Assembly (NCBI GenBank): GCA_001599815.1 | Contig: BCIA01000002.1 | Coordinates: 2,177,831-2,241,830 of the forward strand | Origin: Furcasterigmium furcatum | Lineage: Eukaryota > Ascomycota > Sordariomycetes > Glomerellales > Plectosphaerellaceae | Length of the DNA stretch: 64,000 nucleotides | Reading direction: 5' to 3' | In this document: one piece after another, positions 46,433 to 59,120 of the stretch | Layout: every line of letters begins with the position of its first letter | Numbering within the stretch: the first letter of the stretch is position 1 | The notes under the pieces: model-generated | Told to the model about the DNA's origin: nothing | The model's database searches: none | Seen by the model: only the letters and a program-made list of their open reading frames with translations | Program-made: the position numbers and the translations under genes

Positions 46433-48364
46433 ATGCCGTCCGATAGCCCTGTCGGAAAACCCGACGTCTCGGAGACGGAAGATGGCCCAACAACTCATTC
46501 ATCAGACATCGATGCGATCGAGCCGGCTCCGAAACGAAACTGGCGCGAGGAGCAGCAGGCCAAGATCACCGCTGCTGCCACCGCAGAGGGATTGACCGCC
46601 GAGAGCTTCGCTCACCTGGACGAGAAGAAGATTCTCCGAAAGATGGACATCCGGCTCATCCCCATGCTCGCCCTGCTCTATCTCCTCTCGTTCCTCGACC
46701 GTAAGTCCATCCCTCAGAACAAGTATAGGGTCATTTCTCACGGGTTCAGGTGGCAACATCGGCAATGCGAAGATCGAGGGCCTCCAGGAAGACCTCAACA
46801 TGACAGATGACCAATACAACTGGTGTCTCACGGTCTTCTTCTTCACGTACTCCGCCTTCGAAGTACCGAGCAACCTGCTCCTCAAGAAGCTGAGACCGAG
46901 CGTATGGCTGCCGTTCATCATGGTGTGCCTCAGCGTAAGCCACTCCAGATCCCAATTCTGCCCTCACCGGCTCGATTGCTGACCGTTGACCACGCGCAGA
47001 TCGTCATGACTCTCATGGGTATCGTTCGTGACTATCACGGCCTGCTGATCTCCCGCATCTTCCTCGGCGTCACGGAGGCCGGCCTCTTCCCAGGTGTCGC
47101 GGTAAGCATCGATCAAAACCGTCGCAAATGCGAACAACCGCAACTAACGCCTCTCAGTACTATCTCACCATGTGGTACTGTCGCTCAGAGATTCAACTCA
47201 GGCAGGCCTTGTTCTTTTCTGCAGCCTCGATCGCCGGTGCCTTCAGCGGCCTCCTCGCGTTCGGCATTGCGCATATGGATGGTGTCGGTGGCCTGGAGGG
47301 CTGGCGCTGGATCTTCATCCTGGAGGGAATCGTAAGTGAAAAACTGCCGTTGAAGAGAAACACTGCTAAGAAATGCAACAGGTCACTGGTCTCGTTGCGG
47401 TGTGGGCGTTCTGGGCCCTCCACGACTTCCCGGAGACGGCCAGCTTCTTGACAGACGAGGAGAAGACCTTCATCGTCTGGCGGCTGAAGTACCAGAGCCA
47501 GGCGAAGAGCGAGAAGTCCAGTGGTCTCAACATCCGTGTCCCCGAGGCCGAGGAGTTCAAGTGGAAGTATGTCTGGGATGCCTTCAAGGACTGGCAGATC
47601 TGGGTCAACGTCTTCGTCTACTGGGGTGTAAGTAAACTCCCCGGTTCTTCGGCAACGTCAGTCCGCTCACCCTCATTGTTTAGATCGTCTGCCCTCTGTA
47701 CGGAATCAGTCTATTCCTCCCCACCATCATCCGCAACCTCGGATACACGTCGAGCACGGCCCAGCTCATGACGGTGCCCATCTATGTCACGGCCGCGATC
47801 CTCGCCGTCGTCACGGCATACTTCTCCGACAGGGTGGGGAAGCGAAGCGCCTTCATCGTCCCCTTCTTGTGCATCATGATCGTCGGCTTCTCGATGTGCA
47901 TCTCCACCTCGAACCCAAACGTCGTGTACGCCGGCGTCTTCATCTCGGCATGCGCCATCTACCCTGCCTTCCCGGGCGTCATCTCGTGGCTGGCAAACAA
48001 CCTCTCGGGCAGCTACAAGCGCAGCGTCGGCATGGCAATCCAGATCGGCATGGGCAACCTCGGCGGCGTAAGTCTTGATTCGACCCTGTTGTATTGGGGA
48101 CCGGAGCAGAGCTAACGAAGACAACAGGCAATGGCTTCCAACTTTTATAGGGGCCGCGACAGGCCTCGGTACATCCTTGGACATGCGCTCGAGCTTGGAT
48201 TCATCGTCGGCGGCATCATCGCGGCCGGAATCCTGCTTCTCTGCTATGCCACGATCAACAAGAAGCGGGAAAAGAAGCTGAGAGAGATTGACGAGAGCCA
48301 GCTCAACCCGCAGGAGTTGTCTGAGAAGGGAGACCGGGCTGTGACCTGGCGGTACATGTATTAG
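46433..48364 (+). CDS. MFS transporter, anion:cation symporter (Dal5/Tna1-like) family
   Basis: Seven exons (46433-46700, 46750-46934, 47000-47101, 47158-47331, 47382-47627, 47684-48067, 48128-48364) encode 531 residues. After an acidic, 85-residue cytoplasmic N-terminus come the family landmarks: MDIRLIPMLALLYLLSFLDR, GNIGNAKIEGLQEDLNM, YSAFEVPSNLLLKK, LISRIFLGVTEAGLFPG and WYCRSEIQLRQALFFSAASI. These match fungal allantoate/nicotinate/biotin-type permeases; the substrate is a small carboxylate but cannot be named. Twelve helices are predicted. All six introns are short with GTAAG donors. It is a plasma-membrane protein driven by the proton gradient. Confidence 0.94.
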
Positions 48365-49091
48365 ACGCGGGACCGGCTGGTTGGTTGGCGGATTTCGGGT
48401 GGAGCGTGGAGGACTGGAAGATTCGTGGCAAAGGTCTGTGGTTGTACCGATGCTAGAGGTTTCGAGAATCATCTCGTTACATGAGGGGGATGAAGAAGAT
48501 ATCCGGTTAGCACGATAGGTGCTGTGATAGAAGTGAGCACGAAGAGCTGTCTCAATCATTGTCTCAGGGGTCGCGATGCCCTCGCTCGGTGGAGTGTTGA
48601 TGGGGTTCGGAAGGACTTCATTCCGAGTTGAATACAATATCATGACCTGAAATGAGGGAGAAGAGATTGGTGATGGCGATTATGGGGGAAGGAGACGATG
48701 ATCGTGTGGTCATCGATGAATAGGGGTTAGGGGCAACAACTGATTGTTACACCACATCCCCATACTCGACAAGACGGGACGGCCCAGATGCTCCCACTCT
48801 GGCCATCTGGAAGGGCGATTTCATGTGACTGACCCCTTCAAAAAGTGTAGTCTTTGACAACACCGACGGTGAAGAAGGAGAGTCAGCACCCATGTCATGA
48901 TCGACCCCTCATCAGCCGGACGGGGCGCCGTCGATCCCCCCGCCTGTGCCCCCAGTGACCCTCCGCCCCTCAACACCATCAACACCATCCCGGCATCGTG
49001 ACGTGTGAATGAAACTGTGCTTCATAAAGACAATCGTCCAGCAACACAAGAAACTCACAATTTCAAATCCATTCTCTCCTCATTCTCAGCC
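48365..49091. other. Intergenic (tandem genes)
   Basis: 3' flank of the MFS gene and promoter of the short-chain dehydrogenase, which are on the same strand. Nothing further is supported. Confidence 0.55.
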
Positions 49092-49988
49092 ATGTCCGAC
49101 CGCGCGAACCTCACCAAGCGGTCCATCCCGCACATGACCCTGGCCCGGCCCTCCAAGACCCCGACCCCCGGCACGCAGCATGAGATCACCTCCTCCGACA
49201 CGGCCGCAACCCGCTTCGCCGCCCCCGAAACGGCCATCGTGACCGGCGGCACCGGCGCCCTCGGCTCCGCCGTCTGCCTCGCCCTCCTCCAGCACGGCAC
49301 TACCGGCCTCGCAATCTTCGACCTCAACGTCTCCGCCCCAGAGTCCCAGTCCATCCTCGCAGCCCTCCGCTCCTCCCACCCCTTCGCCACGATCCTCGAG
49401 TTCGACGTCGACGTCACCGACGAGCCCGCCGTAGAGTCCGCCGTAGACGCCGCCGCCGCCCAGCTCCCCGGCGGCGCCATCCACGCCCTCGTCTGCACGG
49501 CCGGCATAGTCGGCTGCGTCCACGCCCTCGACCTCTCCGCCGCCTCCCTGCGCAACATCCTCGACGTCAACACCATCGGCGCCTTCACCTGCGCCCGCGC
49601 CGCCGCCCGCAGGATGATCGCTGCCGGCGCCGGCGGCCGCATCGTCTTTACCGCCTCCATCTCCGCGCACAGGGTCAACTACCCCCAGCCGCAGGTCGGC
49701 TACAACGTCTCCAAGGGCGCCCTGCTCATGCTCGCCCGCAGCCTGGCCGCCGAGTGGGCGCGCCACGGCATCCGCGTCAACACCGTCAGCCCGGGGTACC
49801 TCGACACGGTGCTCAACGAGGGCGAGGGCCTCGCCGAGGCGCGGGACAGCTGGTGCGCGCGGAACCCGACGGGGAGGATGGGCCGCGTCGAGGAGATCGC
49901 GGCCGTCATCCTCATGCTCGTGTCGCGGGCGGGCTCCTACGTCAACGGCGCCGACTGGGTCGTCGACGGGGGCGGTACAGTATTCTAG
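49092..49988 (+). CDS. Short-chain dehydrogenase/reductase, polyol/sorbose-reductase type
   Basis: Intronless, 298 residues from the ATG at 49092 (GCCATGTCC); an in-frame ATG at 49008 would add 28 residues. The cofactor motif TGGTGALG (from residue 51) and the catalytic set S191-Y204-K208 (TASISAH and YNVSK) identify a classical SDR with a Rossmann fold. The stretch HRVNYPQPQVGYNVSKGAL resembles fungal L-sorbose reductase, D-arabinitol and mannitol 2-dehydrogenase enzymes (which read close to VNVPQPQ-YN-SK), so the substrate is probably a ketose or polyol with NAD(P)(H). Codons are overwhelmingly C-ending. The gene ends 185 bp from the ABC transporter, in convergent orientation. Confidence 0.9.
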   Translation: MSDRANLTKRSIPHMTLARPSKTPTPGTQHEITSSDTAATRFAAPETAIVTGGTGALGSAVCLALLQHGTTGLAIFDLNVSAPESQSILAALRSSHPFATILEFDVDVTDEPAVESAVDAAAAQLPGGAIHALVCTAGIVGCVHALDLSAASLRNILDVNTIGAFTCARAAARRMIAAGAGGRIVFTASISAHRVNYPQPQVGYNVSKGALLMLARSLAAEWARHGIRVNTVSPGYLDTVLNEGEGLAEARDSWCARNPTGRMGRVEEIAAVILMLVSRAGSYVNGADWVVDGGGTVF

Positions 49989-50173
49989 GGGGGACGCACG
50001 CCGGATGATAGATGGTATTATATATTTTTAAATGTCATTAATCTACAGCATGCTGATGCTTGTTTTGTCTATCCCACCATGCGCGCCGTAAAAACAATCC
50101 AATGCAGTGACCAAAAAAAAACCGATATGACAGAAAAGCCGGGAAAGCATGTTCGGCAAATTGTTTCTTTCCA

Positions 50174-53100
50174 TCAACGTCTGTTGAAGTTGAGGAAGCG
50201 AGACTGGCGACAAGTTAGCTTAAATCCAAGACATCAGGGGAAGAACACTACTCACAGCAAGGAAGAGGATGATCAGGTTGCTGCCGAAGAACGCGAGGAA
50301 GATGCCCATGTCCCTCCAGCGGTGGTCGAAGCTGAACCCGAGGGGCGTGTAGAACTCGTCGCCGACCTGGAAGGCGCAGTACTGGCAGTCCTGGGTGCTG
50401 TTGTCGGTGATGTAGCCGGCGCCGCCGGCCGCGAAGTAGTCCTCCATGTACTCGCCGCAGGTCTGGCCGTCGGGGGCACGGAAGGGGTTGAGCTCGGCGG
50501 AGGTGCAGACGACGTCGAGCTTGTGCAGAGCGGTCGTGACCATGCCGCCGATGAGGCGCGTGAAGGGGTCGAGCTGGTAGAGCCAGGCGCGCCAGAAGCC
50601 GGGCATCTGCGGGGGCGGGACGGCGACACCGCAGAAGAGGGCGAATGTGATCATGATGAAGGGATCGAACTGAGACGAAATGAAAAGAGAGGGCGTGAGG
50701 GACGCGAGAGCCTGGCCGAGCGAGACGGAGAAGAGCTCGGTTATGAGAATCATAAGGAACTGGTAGCCGGCGCGCGAGGGGTCGGTCTGGAAGCCGGGCA
50801 GGAAGTAGATGGGCAGGTAGAAAGCGACCGCACAAAGAATCGAGTACGGAAGCTCGGCGATGGTGATGGACGCCGCAAAGGCGAAGGGGCTGTACATCTT
50901 GGAGGACGACTCGCGGAAGAAGATGGCGCGCTTGATGTGGAACATGAGCTCGACCTGGCTGATGATGAGGGCCGGCAGGACGGTGACCTGGAACATGACG
51001 AAGACCTTGTATTGGAGGCTGCTACGGCTGTTGTCGAGGTTCAGGTACGTGAGACCGGTGAGCAGGGCGACGATGACGTGGTTGAAGAGACGCGTGAAGA
51101 GGTAGTTTGGGCTGCGCCAGAAGCTGAGGTTCATGCGGCGGATGACGACCTTGAGCTGGTGCATCGTCGGGCTGGCGTACTCCTTCTCGAGGTCGGGGTT
51201 GGCGGCCTTGACGGAGGCGGATCGCAGGCGCTTCATCTCCTTGATCTTGTCCTTGGTGGCGGCGAGCTCGTCGCTGTCCTCCCAGATGTCGGCCCAGTCG
51301 CGGTTGCCGACGCGAGGGGCGGAGCCGGCACCGATGGCCTCGAGCATGAACTCGGCGACGTTGTCAGTGGGCTTGGCCTCGGCGCCGTGGCTCTTCAGGT
51401 AGTCGCGCAGAACGTAGGCGTCCTTGCCGATGTCGCCGAAGTAGACGGTGCGGCCGCCGCGCTGGAGCAGCAACAAGCGGTCGAAGTTCTCGAACAGGGC
51501 GGCGTTGGGCTGATGGATGGTGCAGAGAATAGCTTGGCCAGCGGACGCGAGCTTCTTGAGGAAACGAACAATGTTGTAGGCGCTCTGGCTGTCGAGGCCC
51601 GACGTGGGCTCGTCGAGGAAGAGCAGAAGCTCCGGCTTGGCAGCAAGCTCAACGCCGATGGTGACACGCTTGCGCTGCTCGACGGTCAGGCCGAACTCGG
51701 GGGTGCCGATGATGCAGTCCGCAATGTACTCCATCTCCAGCAGGGCGATAATCTCCTCCACGTAAATGTAACGCTCTTCCTGGGGGATCTCGATCGGCTG
51801 GCGAAGGTCGGCGGAGAATCGGAGGGCCTCGCGGACGGTCTGGGACGGGTCGTGGAGATCGAGCTGCTCGGCGTACGAGGTACTGCGCTGGAACTGCCTG
51901 CCGGGCTTGGCTCCGTCGACGAGGACGTCGCCGGCGATGACGCCGATGTTCTTGCGCGAGGCAAGCACATCGAGCAGGGTGGTCTTACCGGCACCGGAGG
52001 CGCCCATCAGAGCCGTGAGCTCGCCGGGCTGGACGTATCCGTAGACGTTGTTGAGAAGGCGACGGGTTCCACCGGGGACGGGCACGTCGTAGTTGAGGTC
52101 CTCCCAGGTCAGAATACTCTTCGAGTTGATGGTCAGGTCGTCGGAGCTCTCGGCGCCGCTCTTGCCCTGCCTCTTTTGCTCGCGCTTGACAACGAGTGCA
52201 TCATTCAGCTTCTTGCGCTCGGCGTTGGGCTTCTGGTACACCTTGGCGGCGTTGCCGCCCGCGCCGAATCGCATGATCTCGCCGAGAAGGACGTTAAGGA
52301 AGAGGAAGAAGACAATCAGGGCCATGATGATGGCGAAGTTACGCCAGAGGTCGCCTGGGTAATAGGAGAAGCCCTGGGAAATATAGTCGGAGCCAGCGAC
52401 GAGCGTAGTGCCAGCTTTTGAGCCGGCCAGCGTGCACACCTGGTTGTTGATGTCGTCGTAGCCGGGGCCTGATGGGATGAGTGACTCGGCGGAGCACGTC
52501 AGATCGATGCGGCTGAATTCGTTCTGCATCATGGCACCAAAGGCAAGGCCGAGGGCGTTGACCCAGTAAATCCAGCGAATCCAGACGGGGATGGACTGGT
52601 ACTGGATGATATAACCGGAGGTGACGACGAAGAAGGTGATGAGGACGACGGCGAACTTGATGGCGGAATCAAAGTCGGGACTGATGCAGCCGAGGATTCG
52701 GAAGAACAGCGTCATTGCGATGTTGCCGGCGAGAATCATGAGGTAGAACGTGAAGAAGGCGCCGGCCTCGCGGACGAGACCCGACATGAAGTACACGATG
52801 ATCGAGAACACCATGATCTGGGAGGCGGCGAAGGCCTGGTCTACGATGATCTGCGCGATCCACAGGGCCGAAGGGCGGTGGAACGCGTACGCCTTGTGCT
52901 TGTTGACGATTGCGCGACCCGTCATGGTGCCGGCGAGTTCCGAGAAGGCCTGAAAGGCGTTGAACAGTAGCGAGATGAAAATAAGACCACCCTTGCTGAA
53001 GGCACTGGCGGAGGTGGCACCGAGGTCGTAGAAGAGCGTACCGAGAACGATGGCGATGGCGATAGAGCGGATCCAAGAGAGACACAGAAGCAGGCGGTCC

Positions 53101-54656
53101 TGAAGCTTGAGCAGGAACTGGCGCTTCATCAGAGCCCAGACCTGGAGGTGGAAGCCAACGGAGTAGACGGAGCTCTTGGAAGAACCACGCTTGGCCTCCG
53201 TCACGGCGACGCGGAAGTCCTCGTGGCGATGGGTCTCCTCGGACAGGTTGCTCTTGTAGCGCTCGAGGCTGTCGTCGACCTGTTGCTTGAACTGCGAGGC
53301 GTTGAAAGCCTCAACCAGGGATTCGGGGCCGTGCGGCGCGTTCTCGGCGGAGCGCCCGGGGGCGTACTCGCGCTCGAACTCGTCAGTGCAGCCGGTGAGG
53401 TAGTCCGGGGTCGTCTGACGGGGGCGGGGGTTGAAGCCGATGCCCTCGAAGTAGGCTCGGGCCTCCTTGGCGGGACCGAAGAAGACCTGCTTGCCGCCGT
53501 CAATGACCATGACCTTGTCGAAAAGGTTGTAAATGTTCTCTGAGGCCTGGTACAGGGACACGAAGGTGCTGGTCCTGTAGAGGTTGGTCTGGACACGCAG
53601 GGACTTGACGAAATCGAGGGCCGTGCTGGCATCGAGACCGCGCGTGCTGTTATCCCAGGACAGAACACAGGCGTTGGTGATCATCATCTCCGCGATCGAC
53701 ACACGCTTCCTCTCGCCACCGGAGACACCTCTGACGAAGGCGTCGCCGACAACCGTGTTCCTGGTGTGCTCAATGTTGAACATCTTGAGCAGCATGGTGA
53801 TGACGGACTGCTTGAACTCGTTCTTCGTCATGTTGCCAGGGCGCTTCTTGGGGGCCTTGGTGTCCAGGGCGAAGCCGAGGGTTTGCTCGACGGTCAGGGT
53901 AGAGTGATGGATATCGTCTTCCTGGTTGTAGACGGCCTCGCCACGGTACTTGCCAAACTCCTTGGCGGTGAAAGGACCGTACATGACATCACCGGTGACG
54001 CCCGTGTAGCCGAATCGCTGGTTGGCGATGGTCTTGAGGAAGGTGGTGCAGCCGGAGCCGGGCTTGCCCAGAACAAGGACCATCTCGCCGGGCTCGCAGA
54101 CGCCGCGAAAGTTGTCGAGCAGGGTGGCCTCCACGCCCTTCCTGCCGAGTCCCAGCAGGCCCATGAGTGGTGTCCAGTAGTCGACGAAGTTGACGAATGC
54201 GTCGGGGAACGTCTGGACATAGTTGGTGGTGCCGCCCATGCCCTTGACGGTGAGCCCGTCCCAGGAGACGCCGATGTGCTTGGGGCGGATGCCGGCCTCA
54301 CGCTCGGCATCCAGACCGCCGCGCAGGGCTCCCTCCAGATCGAACTGCTCATTCTCGGTGTCGCTGGTGGAAGAAACGTCGACGGCCTTCTCGACGTCCA
54401 CGCCGGACTTCCTGTGGCTCTTAACGCGGCTGGCACGAGACACGCCGGTGAGCTCGCGCTGCAGCTCAGCAAAGTCGGCCTCGGCTTGCTCGACTGAGAC
54501 ACCACCCCGGGTGCTTGTGAAACCCTCGGGGTTGTTGCGCCGGGCTTCCTCGCGTTCCTGTTCCGGGTCCATGGCGGCATGCGAAGGTCGGCCTTCCACG
54601 ACCGGGTGGCCGTTGGCGAGTGCCTCCTCGGCCTTTTCAAAGGCCTTGTCCGACAT
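50174..54656 (-). CDS. PDR-type ABC-G multidrug transporter
   Basis: Exon 1 (50256-54656) and a 30-nt last exon (50174-50203) joined by a 52-nt intron (GTGAGT, GCTAAC, CAG) encode 1476 residues. The order is NBD1-TMD1-NBD2-TMD2. NBD1 has the PDR-type degenerate Walker A GKPGSGCTTF (about residue 197), signature VSGGERKRVSIAEM and Walker B SWDNSTRGLDAS. NBD2 has a normal Walker A GASGAGKTTLLDVL (about residue 884) and the unusual signature LTVEQRKRVTIG. Two sets of six helices and a C-terminal extracellular Cys loop follow (QTCGEYMEDY...CQYCAF). The family (Cdr1, Pdr5, fungal AtrB-like) expels drugs, plant toxins and lipids at the plasma membrane. The ATG at 54656 was chosen over an upstream in-frame one. 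Confidence 0.96.
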
Positions 54657-57493
54657 GTTGATTTCCGACTGACAAAGCGTGCTGACTCGGAATTGAGTTG
54701 CGGGTTCCTGGGAATGGCCGCTAGCGCCCCGACTGACGAACGCAAAAGGAGGGTATCCGATGTAAGTGTACGGCGGTAAGCAGTAGTGAGACAAAATTAA
54801 AAGAACAAAGACGAAGACCCAAAGACTGAGGGGAGATGGGAGAAGATAGGGAATGGAGCGCCGACCACGAGATTGGTCTTGAAAGAACCAATTCGAGAGG
54901 GCCAAGATGGAAAATGGGATGGGAATACTTTAGTACACTGACAATTTTCTGCCGCGCCCCCAGCGGCCAGGAGAAGACCCCCCTCCGCCGCTGAGTGGAG
55001 AGCCACGCCTCCGATTACCAATGCAACCAGCGCTTCAACCCTGAAGGCCCAGGAGCCGGAGATTCGTCTGGTTAAGCCCGAGTCTCTTTGACCGGGGTCG
55101 AGGCGCTACCGACGCCTTCCCGGGGCGCGCCAGCATCCTTCCAGGCGGTCTCAGTGGATCTTGAGATGCTGGTGCCTGTGTTCGTGAAAGCTTGGCCTGT
55201 TGCTTGTTGTTGGCCAAATGTTGTGATCTGAACAGAGTTGCAAACAAGCCCAGCCAGCCAGAGTGGTCGTTCTCAGAGACATCTAAGTTGAAGATATTAC
55301 GGCGTGAAGGGATCGAAACCACCAGCATGGAACGCCGCCACACTGTAGGGCATCCTCTTGACGGTGTGCAGGCTGTGACTGACTGTCCGTGTTGTGCGTC
55401 AGTCACGGTGTTGATGACTGACTCCGTGGCATCAAAGCACCTGGCAATAATAAGCAATGCAGCTGTCTGTCTCGCCCGCAGATAGTCCGCGGCGCCGATG
55501 CCCGGCCAAACTCGCCGGGCCACGAGGTGCTGGTGAGGACCCCGGGGCGGCGGCGAAGGTAGCCGTCTCAACCTGGGGGCGGTGACAGTGGAGCGGGGTG
55601 CTGAACCCTTCGTGAGATCAGTGCCCACCCCTTCTTCCTTTGACCCTCCCTGCGGATATGGGGTGGGCCTTTCCGGTGTCCGAGAGGCCGGGCACGGCAG
55701 GGGAAGGGGATGTGAAAACGTGAGCGGCGGAGCAGCATCTCACCCGGCCCACAGTGGTGCCCTCCTGGACCCTCAACTCATCGGGCGAAACGGGGCCCAT
55801 CCGGCGCGTCCAAGTATACTTCAGACTCCCGTGAAGCATCCGACGACGCATGTCGTGGTCGTCAGTCACAGGCGCAATGCGGTGACAGGCTCATCCTCCA
55901 ATGCCTTTGCTTGCCTCGGGCTGCGTCGACTTCCGCCCTCGGCCGGCGGCGGCAGATCTGATAAAAGGGAACCGTGGGTCTGTGGTAACCGACCGCACCT
56001 ATCAAAATATCGGCCGCAAAAGAAACGTTGGCACGAGGCGACCGCCGGCTGACAAATGAGGCTTGGGTCCGGCCGACCTAGGCAAACAAATTGCCCGTCG
56101 ATCGTTTCCCCGAGTCGCTCAGGGATGCCAAGACCCGCCGGCGTGACTCATTATGGCTCGAGGTGAAGGGAAGACGGGAGGTTCAAGTCGTCTGCGTTGG
56201 ATGCCGTCCTGTACGTGTGTAGTCATAGCATGACTGGTGAATCACCGGCGATGCAGAGTGCAGACTCTGAAAACCCCCCTCAGACGCAGGATCTTGTTGA
56301 AGCCTGGTTCCAGGGAATTGCAATGAGAACGAGCAGTGAAACTGGGAGCCGATGAGAAAGGAAGGAGGAAAAAAGGTGGTGGGGGTGCAATTGGACATGG
56401 ACCTTCGGCAGGCAGAAGTCTCGGGCGGTGTGTCATTGCCGGCCTCGTATTGGTGAGGAGGAAGACAGGTGGGAAAACATCGGCAAAGCCCGACCATCCA
56501 TCTCGGAAAAAAACCATTTCTCCAAGGATTCTCCGTCCAAGTCTCAAACACCAGCAACTGGCCAGCCCGGATGTCGTAGCGTCGGATCCAATGAGCCGAG
56601 TCGTTCGAAAGTGCCACGACTCAACTTACATGGAAGCCCAGGCGATCAGAAAACATGGCCGGTCCAGGTTCGTTGCCCCTGAATTATCATCTGATTGGGC
56701 AAGAGGCCATCTCGATTTCTTCAAATCAAGACAGAGAGAGGCCGTGTCAAATCCTTGGAGTTGAGAGAGAGAGGTCATCCCGATTTTCTATCGCTTGATC
56801 TGAAGTCTGCTGGTCGTCGACATGATCGTCCCGAGGACGGCCATCCTTTCTGTAACCCTCTTGCTTGTGTCTTACTGCTGTGCTTCATTCCACCAGCCTG
56901 AGACGACTGCTGTCCGCCTCAGATGCAAATGAGACTGATGCGTCCAATCATGATTCAGGCGCTTGATGAGTTGTGAATTGAAGAAGACATCCAATGGATG
57001 AAAGGGCGGTTCATAATGGAGGGAGAACAAGCCCGTCAAGGCTTCCTGTGGCCTCGGGCGAGGACGTTCGTTTGTGGCAGCGGGGGTGACAACTTCCAGT
57101 TAACCAAAGACGTCAGCGCATTACCCAAGCTTCGTCCACAGTTTGTCAAACAAGTCGACCTAGCGGAGGCGCCGCTTCTGGCGAGACTCTGCTAATCGAA
57201 CGGTGTCAGGCGTTGCGGGTGGCGGCTGAACAACAGCTTAGCAATGGTGGGCTTCTGATTGGCTGCGTCTGTCATTCCAGCCAATCGCAGCTCTCACAAT
57301 GCCAGACAACCGGCAGGTCATCGTCCGATGGTTGCGGATACCCGTGACGTCGTATAAGTAGAACCTGTTCTCCTGCCTCAGAGGCATTGAAGTTCATCAC
57401 TCAAGTCTTCAAGCATTCAAGCCCTCATCCGAGTAACTACGATCTCTCAGCATATCTCAAACCTCACAATCACATTTCCTCCAAATTATCAAA
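54657..57493. other. Long intergenic region, divergent promoters
   Basis: 2.8 kb between the ABC transporter (-) and the metallothionein-like gene (+). Frames at 55582-56052 (+) and 56183-56617 (-) lack domains. The 54657-54960 part is the ABC leader; the last 130 bases before 57494 include a TATAAG box-like sequence (57352) and the leader of the Cys-rich gene. Confidence 0.5.
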
Positions 57494-57939
57494 ATGGTCG
57501 TCGACAAGGCTTCTACCTGCTGTGGCAAGAGCGCCGAGTGCGTGTGTGGTATGTCCGACTCGATCCTCGCCCACAGGCTCAGGAACTTCGAACTGACTGT
57601 TCTCTAGCTCAGCAAGCCAAGTGCTCCTGCGGCAAGCAGTCCGCCCTCCACTGCACATGTGACAAGGCCGCGACGGAGAACAGCATCTCCGGCCCCCGCT
57701 GCTCGTGCCGCGCTCGCCCTGCCGGCGACTGCAACTGCGACCGCTCCTCTTCGGAGAACGTCAAGCCTGCTGGTGAGACATGTTCGTGTGGATCTCGGCC
57801 CGCAGGTAAGAATCCCCTTCTCGAGCCTGGAGACGCCCAGACATTGACCACCCGTGTAGCTGCCTGCACCTGTGAGAAGGCCCCCGATGGCACGTGGAAC
57901 CCCTCGGAGCACGAGACGGACTTCACGACGAGGCGCTAA
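57494..57939 (+). CDS. Cys-rich metallothionein-like protein
   Basis: Three exons (57494-57548, 57608-57805, 57860-57939) encode 110 residues with 16 cysteines, almost all as CxC or CC pairs, no aromatic residue except one Trp near the end, and no signal peptide. The CxC units repeat as CSC...CTC(D/E)K, CSC...CNCDR and CSC...CTCEK with spacer xENxxxxGxxCSC, so there are three similar modules. Both introns are phase 1 and each splits a GCT (Ala) codon. This matches a small conserved fungal family seen widely in ascomycetes, usually uncharacterised; metal (copper or zinc) binding is inferred from the cysteine pattern. The RNA is probably abundant. The frame ends DFTTRR. Confidence 0.88.
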
Positions 57940-59120
57940 GTGCCCCGCGCGTGTATGTTCTCAAGTATGGGATTGATTTATCGGCGTTCGGGGATCGGTG
58001 AACGGGCCGTGGCGTGGCTCTGGCGTTGGTGGCTTTTTGGCATGGCATGGCATAGGGACTGAGCCATCTGTAACCCTTGTATGCGATTATGAGCAAGACT
58101 CTGTCCAACTGATTCAACTTTCCGGACGATGTTTGTCCACCCGATTCTGGTCGCACGCGACGTGCCTGCCTTGGAGCCTGGGGCGCCTGCCTCGACAAGG
58201 CCAACATGATGACAATAGTGACAGCCTCATTGACCTTACAACACAATACTGACTGAAAGGATGACTTGGTCCATTGTTCAATCGATGACCCGATGTAGCT
58301 CCGAACCTCGGTCATCAGACGATCTCCTTGTCCCCCCGCGGGACTCGAGATCTCGGTCAGATTGGGTATGGGCCAAGATGCCCAAAGAAAGATCAAAATG
58401 GGCAAAAGTGAGATTCGATGTCGCACTTGAACCTTGGACCTTGATGCCGGCCTTGACGTGGCTTCGGCATCACCCGGGAAGCTGAGTCTCATTCCACGGC
58501 TGCGCGGACCCAGCGACCGTAGAGCTCAAGGGCACTTTCTGGGCATATTTAGGCAATTGGCCGAGGAACATTAAGAATGAGTTCCTGCCTTCCGGTAACT
58601 TCTTCCTTCTCTTACAGCTATTAACCGGGCACAATAGAATTGATAAGTGACCATTCATCGCACGTCACCGAGCACGTACACCGAGCTTCATGCCTGATTA
58701 CCAAAGGGGGACCGCAGGCTCGCCAATCAGCAAACCGCACCTGCTGGCCCCTCCGGTCCTCAAGGCAGTTGCCATCCCTGGAGCTCTTGGGGCCTAATCC
58801 CGATGCGGCACCAGTACCTGGCTAAATTTCTGAGCTTTCCGTAAAATACAGGACCTATCTCGGAAGCTCCGTCGCGTCCCACGCCAATTTTCTTCCACAA
58901 CACCGAAGCCCTTTGACTTCCCATCTTCCCTTTCCCTCACACCTTTGAATTCTTTCTCTCGAGACCTCGCAGACAAAGAATTCATCACTCATCATACTTC
59001 ACCCATCCCCCAATATTACCCTTTCGCAAGCCAACCCCGTCGCGCCACACAACGCGCCCAACCAGACCACCCCCCACGCGTACCCGTACCCAATATCATC
59101 CACATCACCTGACAGCCATC
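57940..59120. other. Intergenic
   Basis: 3' flank of the Cys-rich gene and promoter/leader of the RCC1 gene. The last 200 bases are C- and pyrimidine-rich, typical of a leader. No other gene is supported. Confidence 0.55.

Noticed and set aside
47711..48643. 310-codon frame antisense to the MFS gene
   Set aside because: Overlaps well-supported exons of a recognised transporter and lacks motifs.
50079..52421. 780-codon frame antisense to the ABC transporter
   Set aside because: Same effect of strong codon bias; it is composed of E, V, L and G and has no domains.
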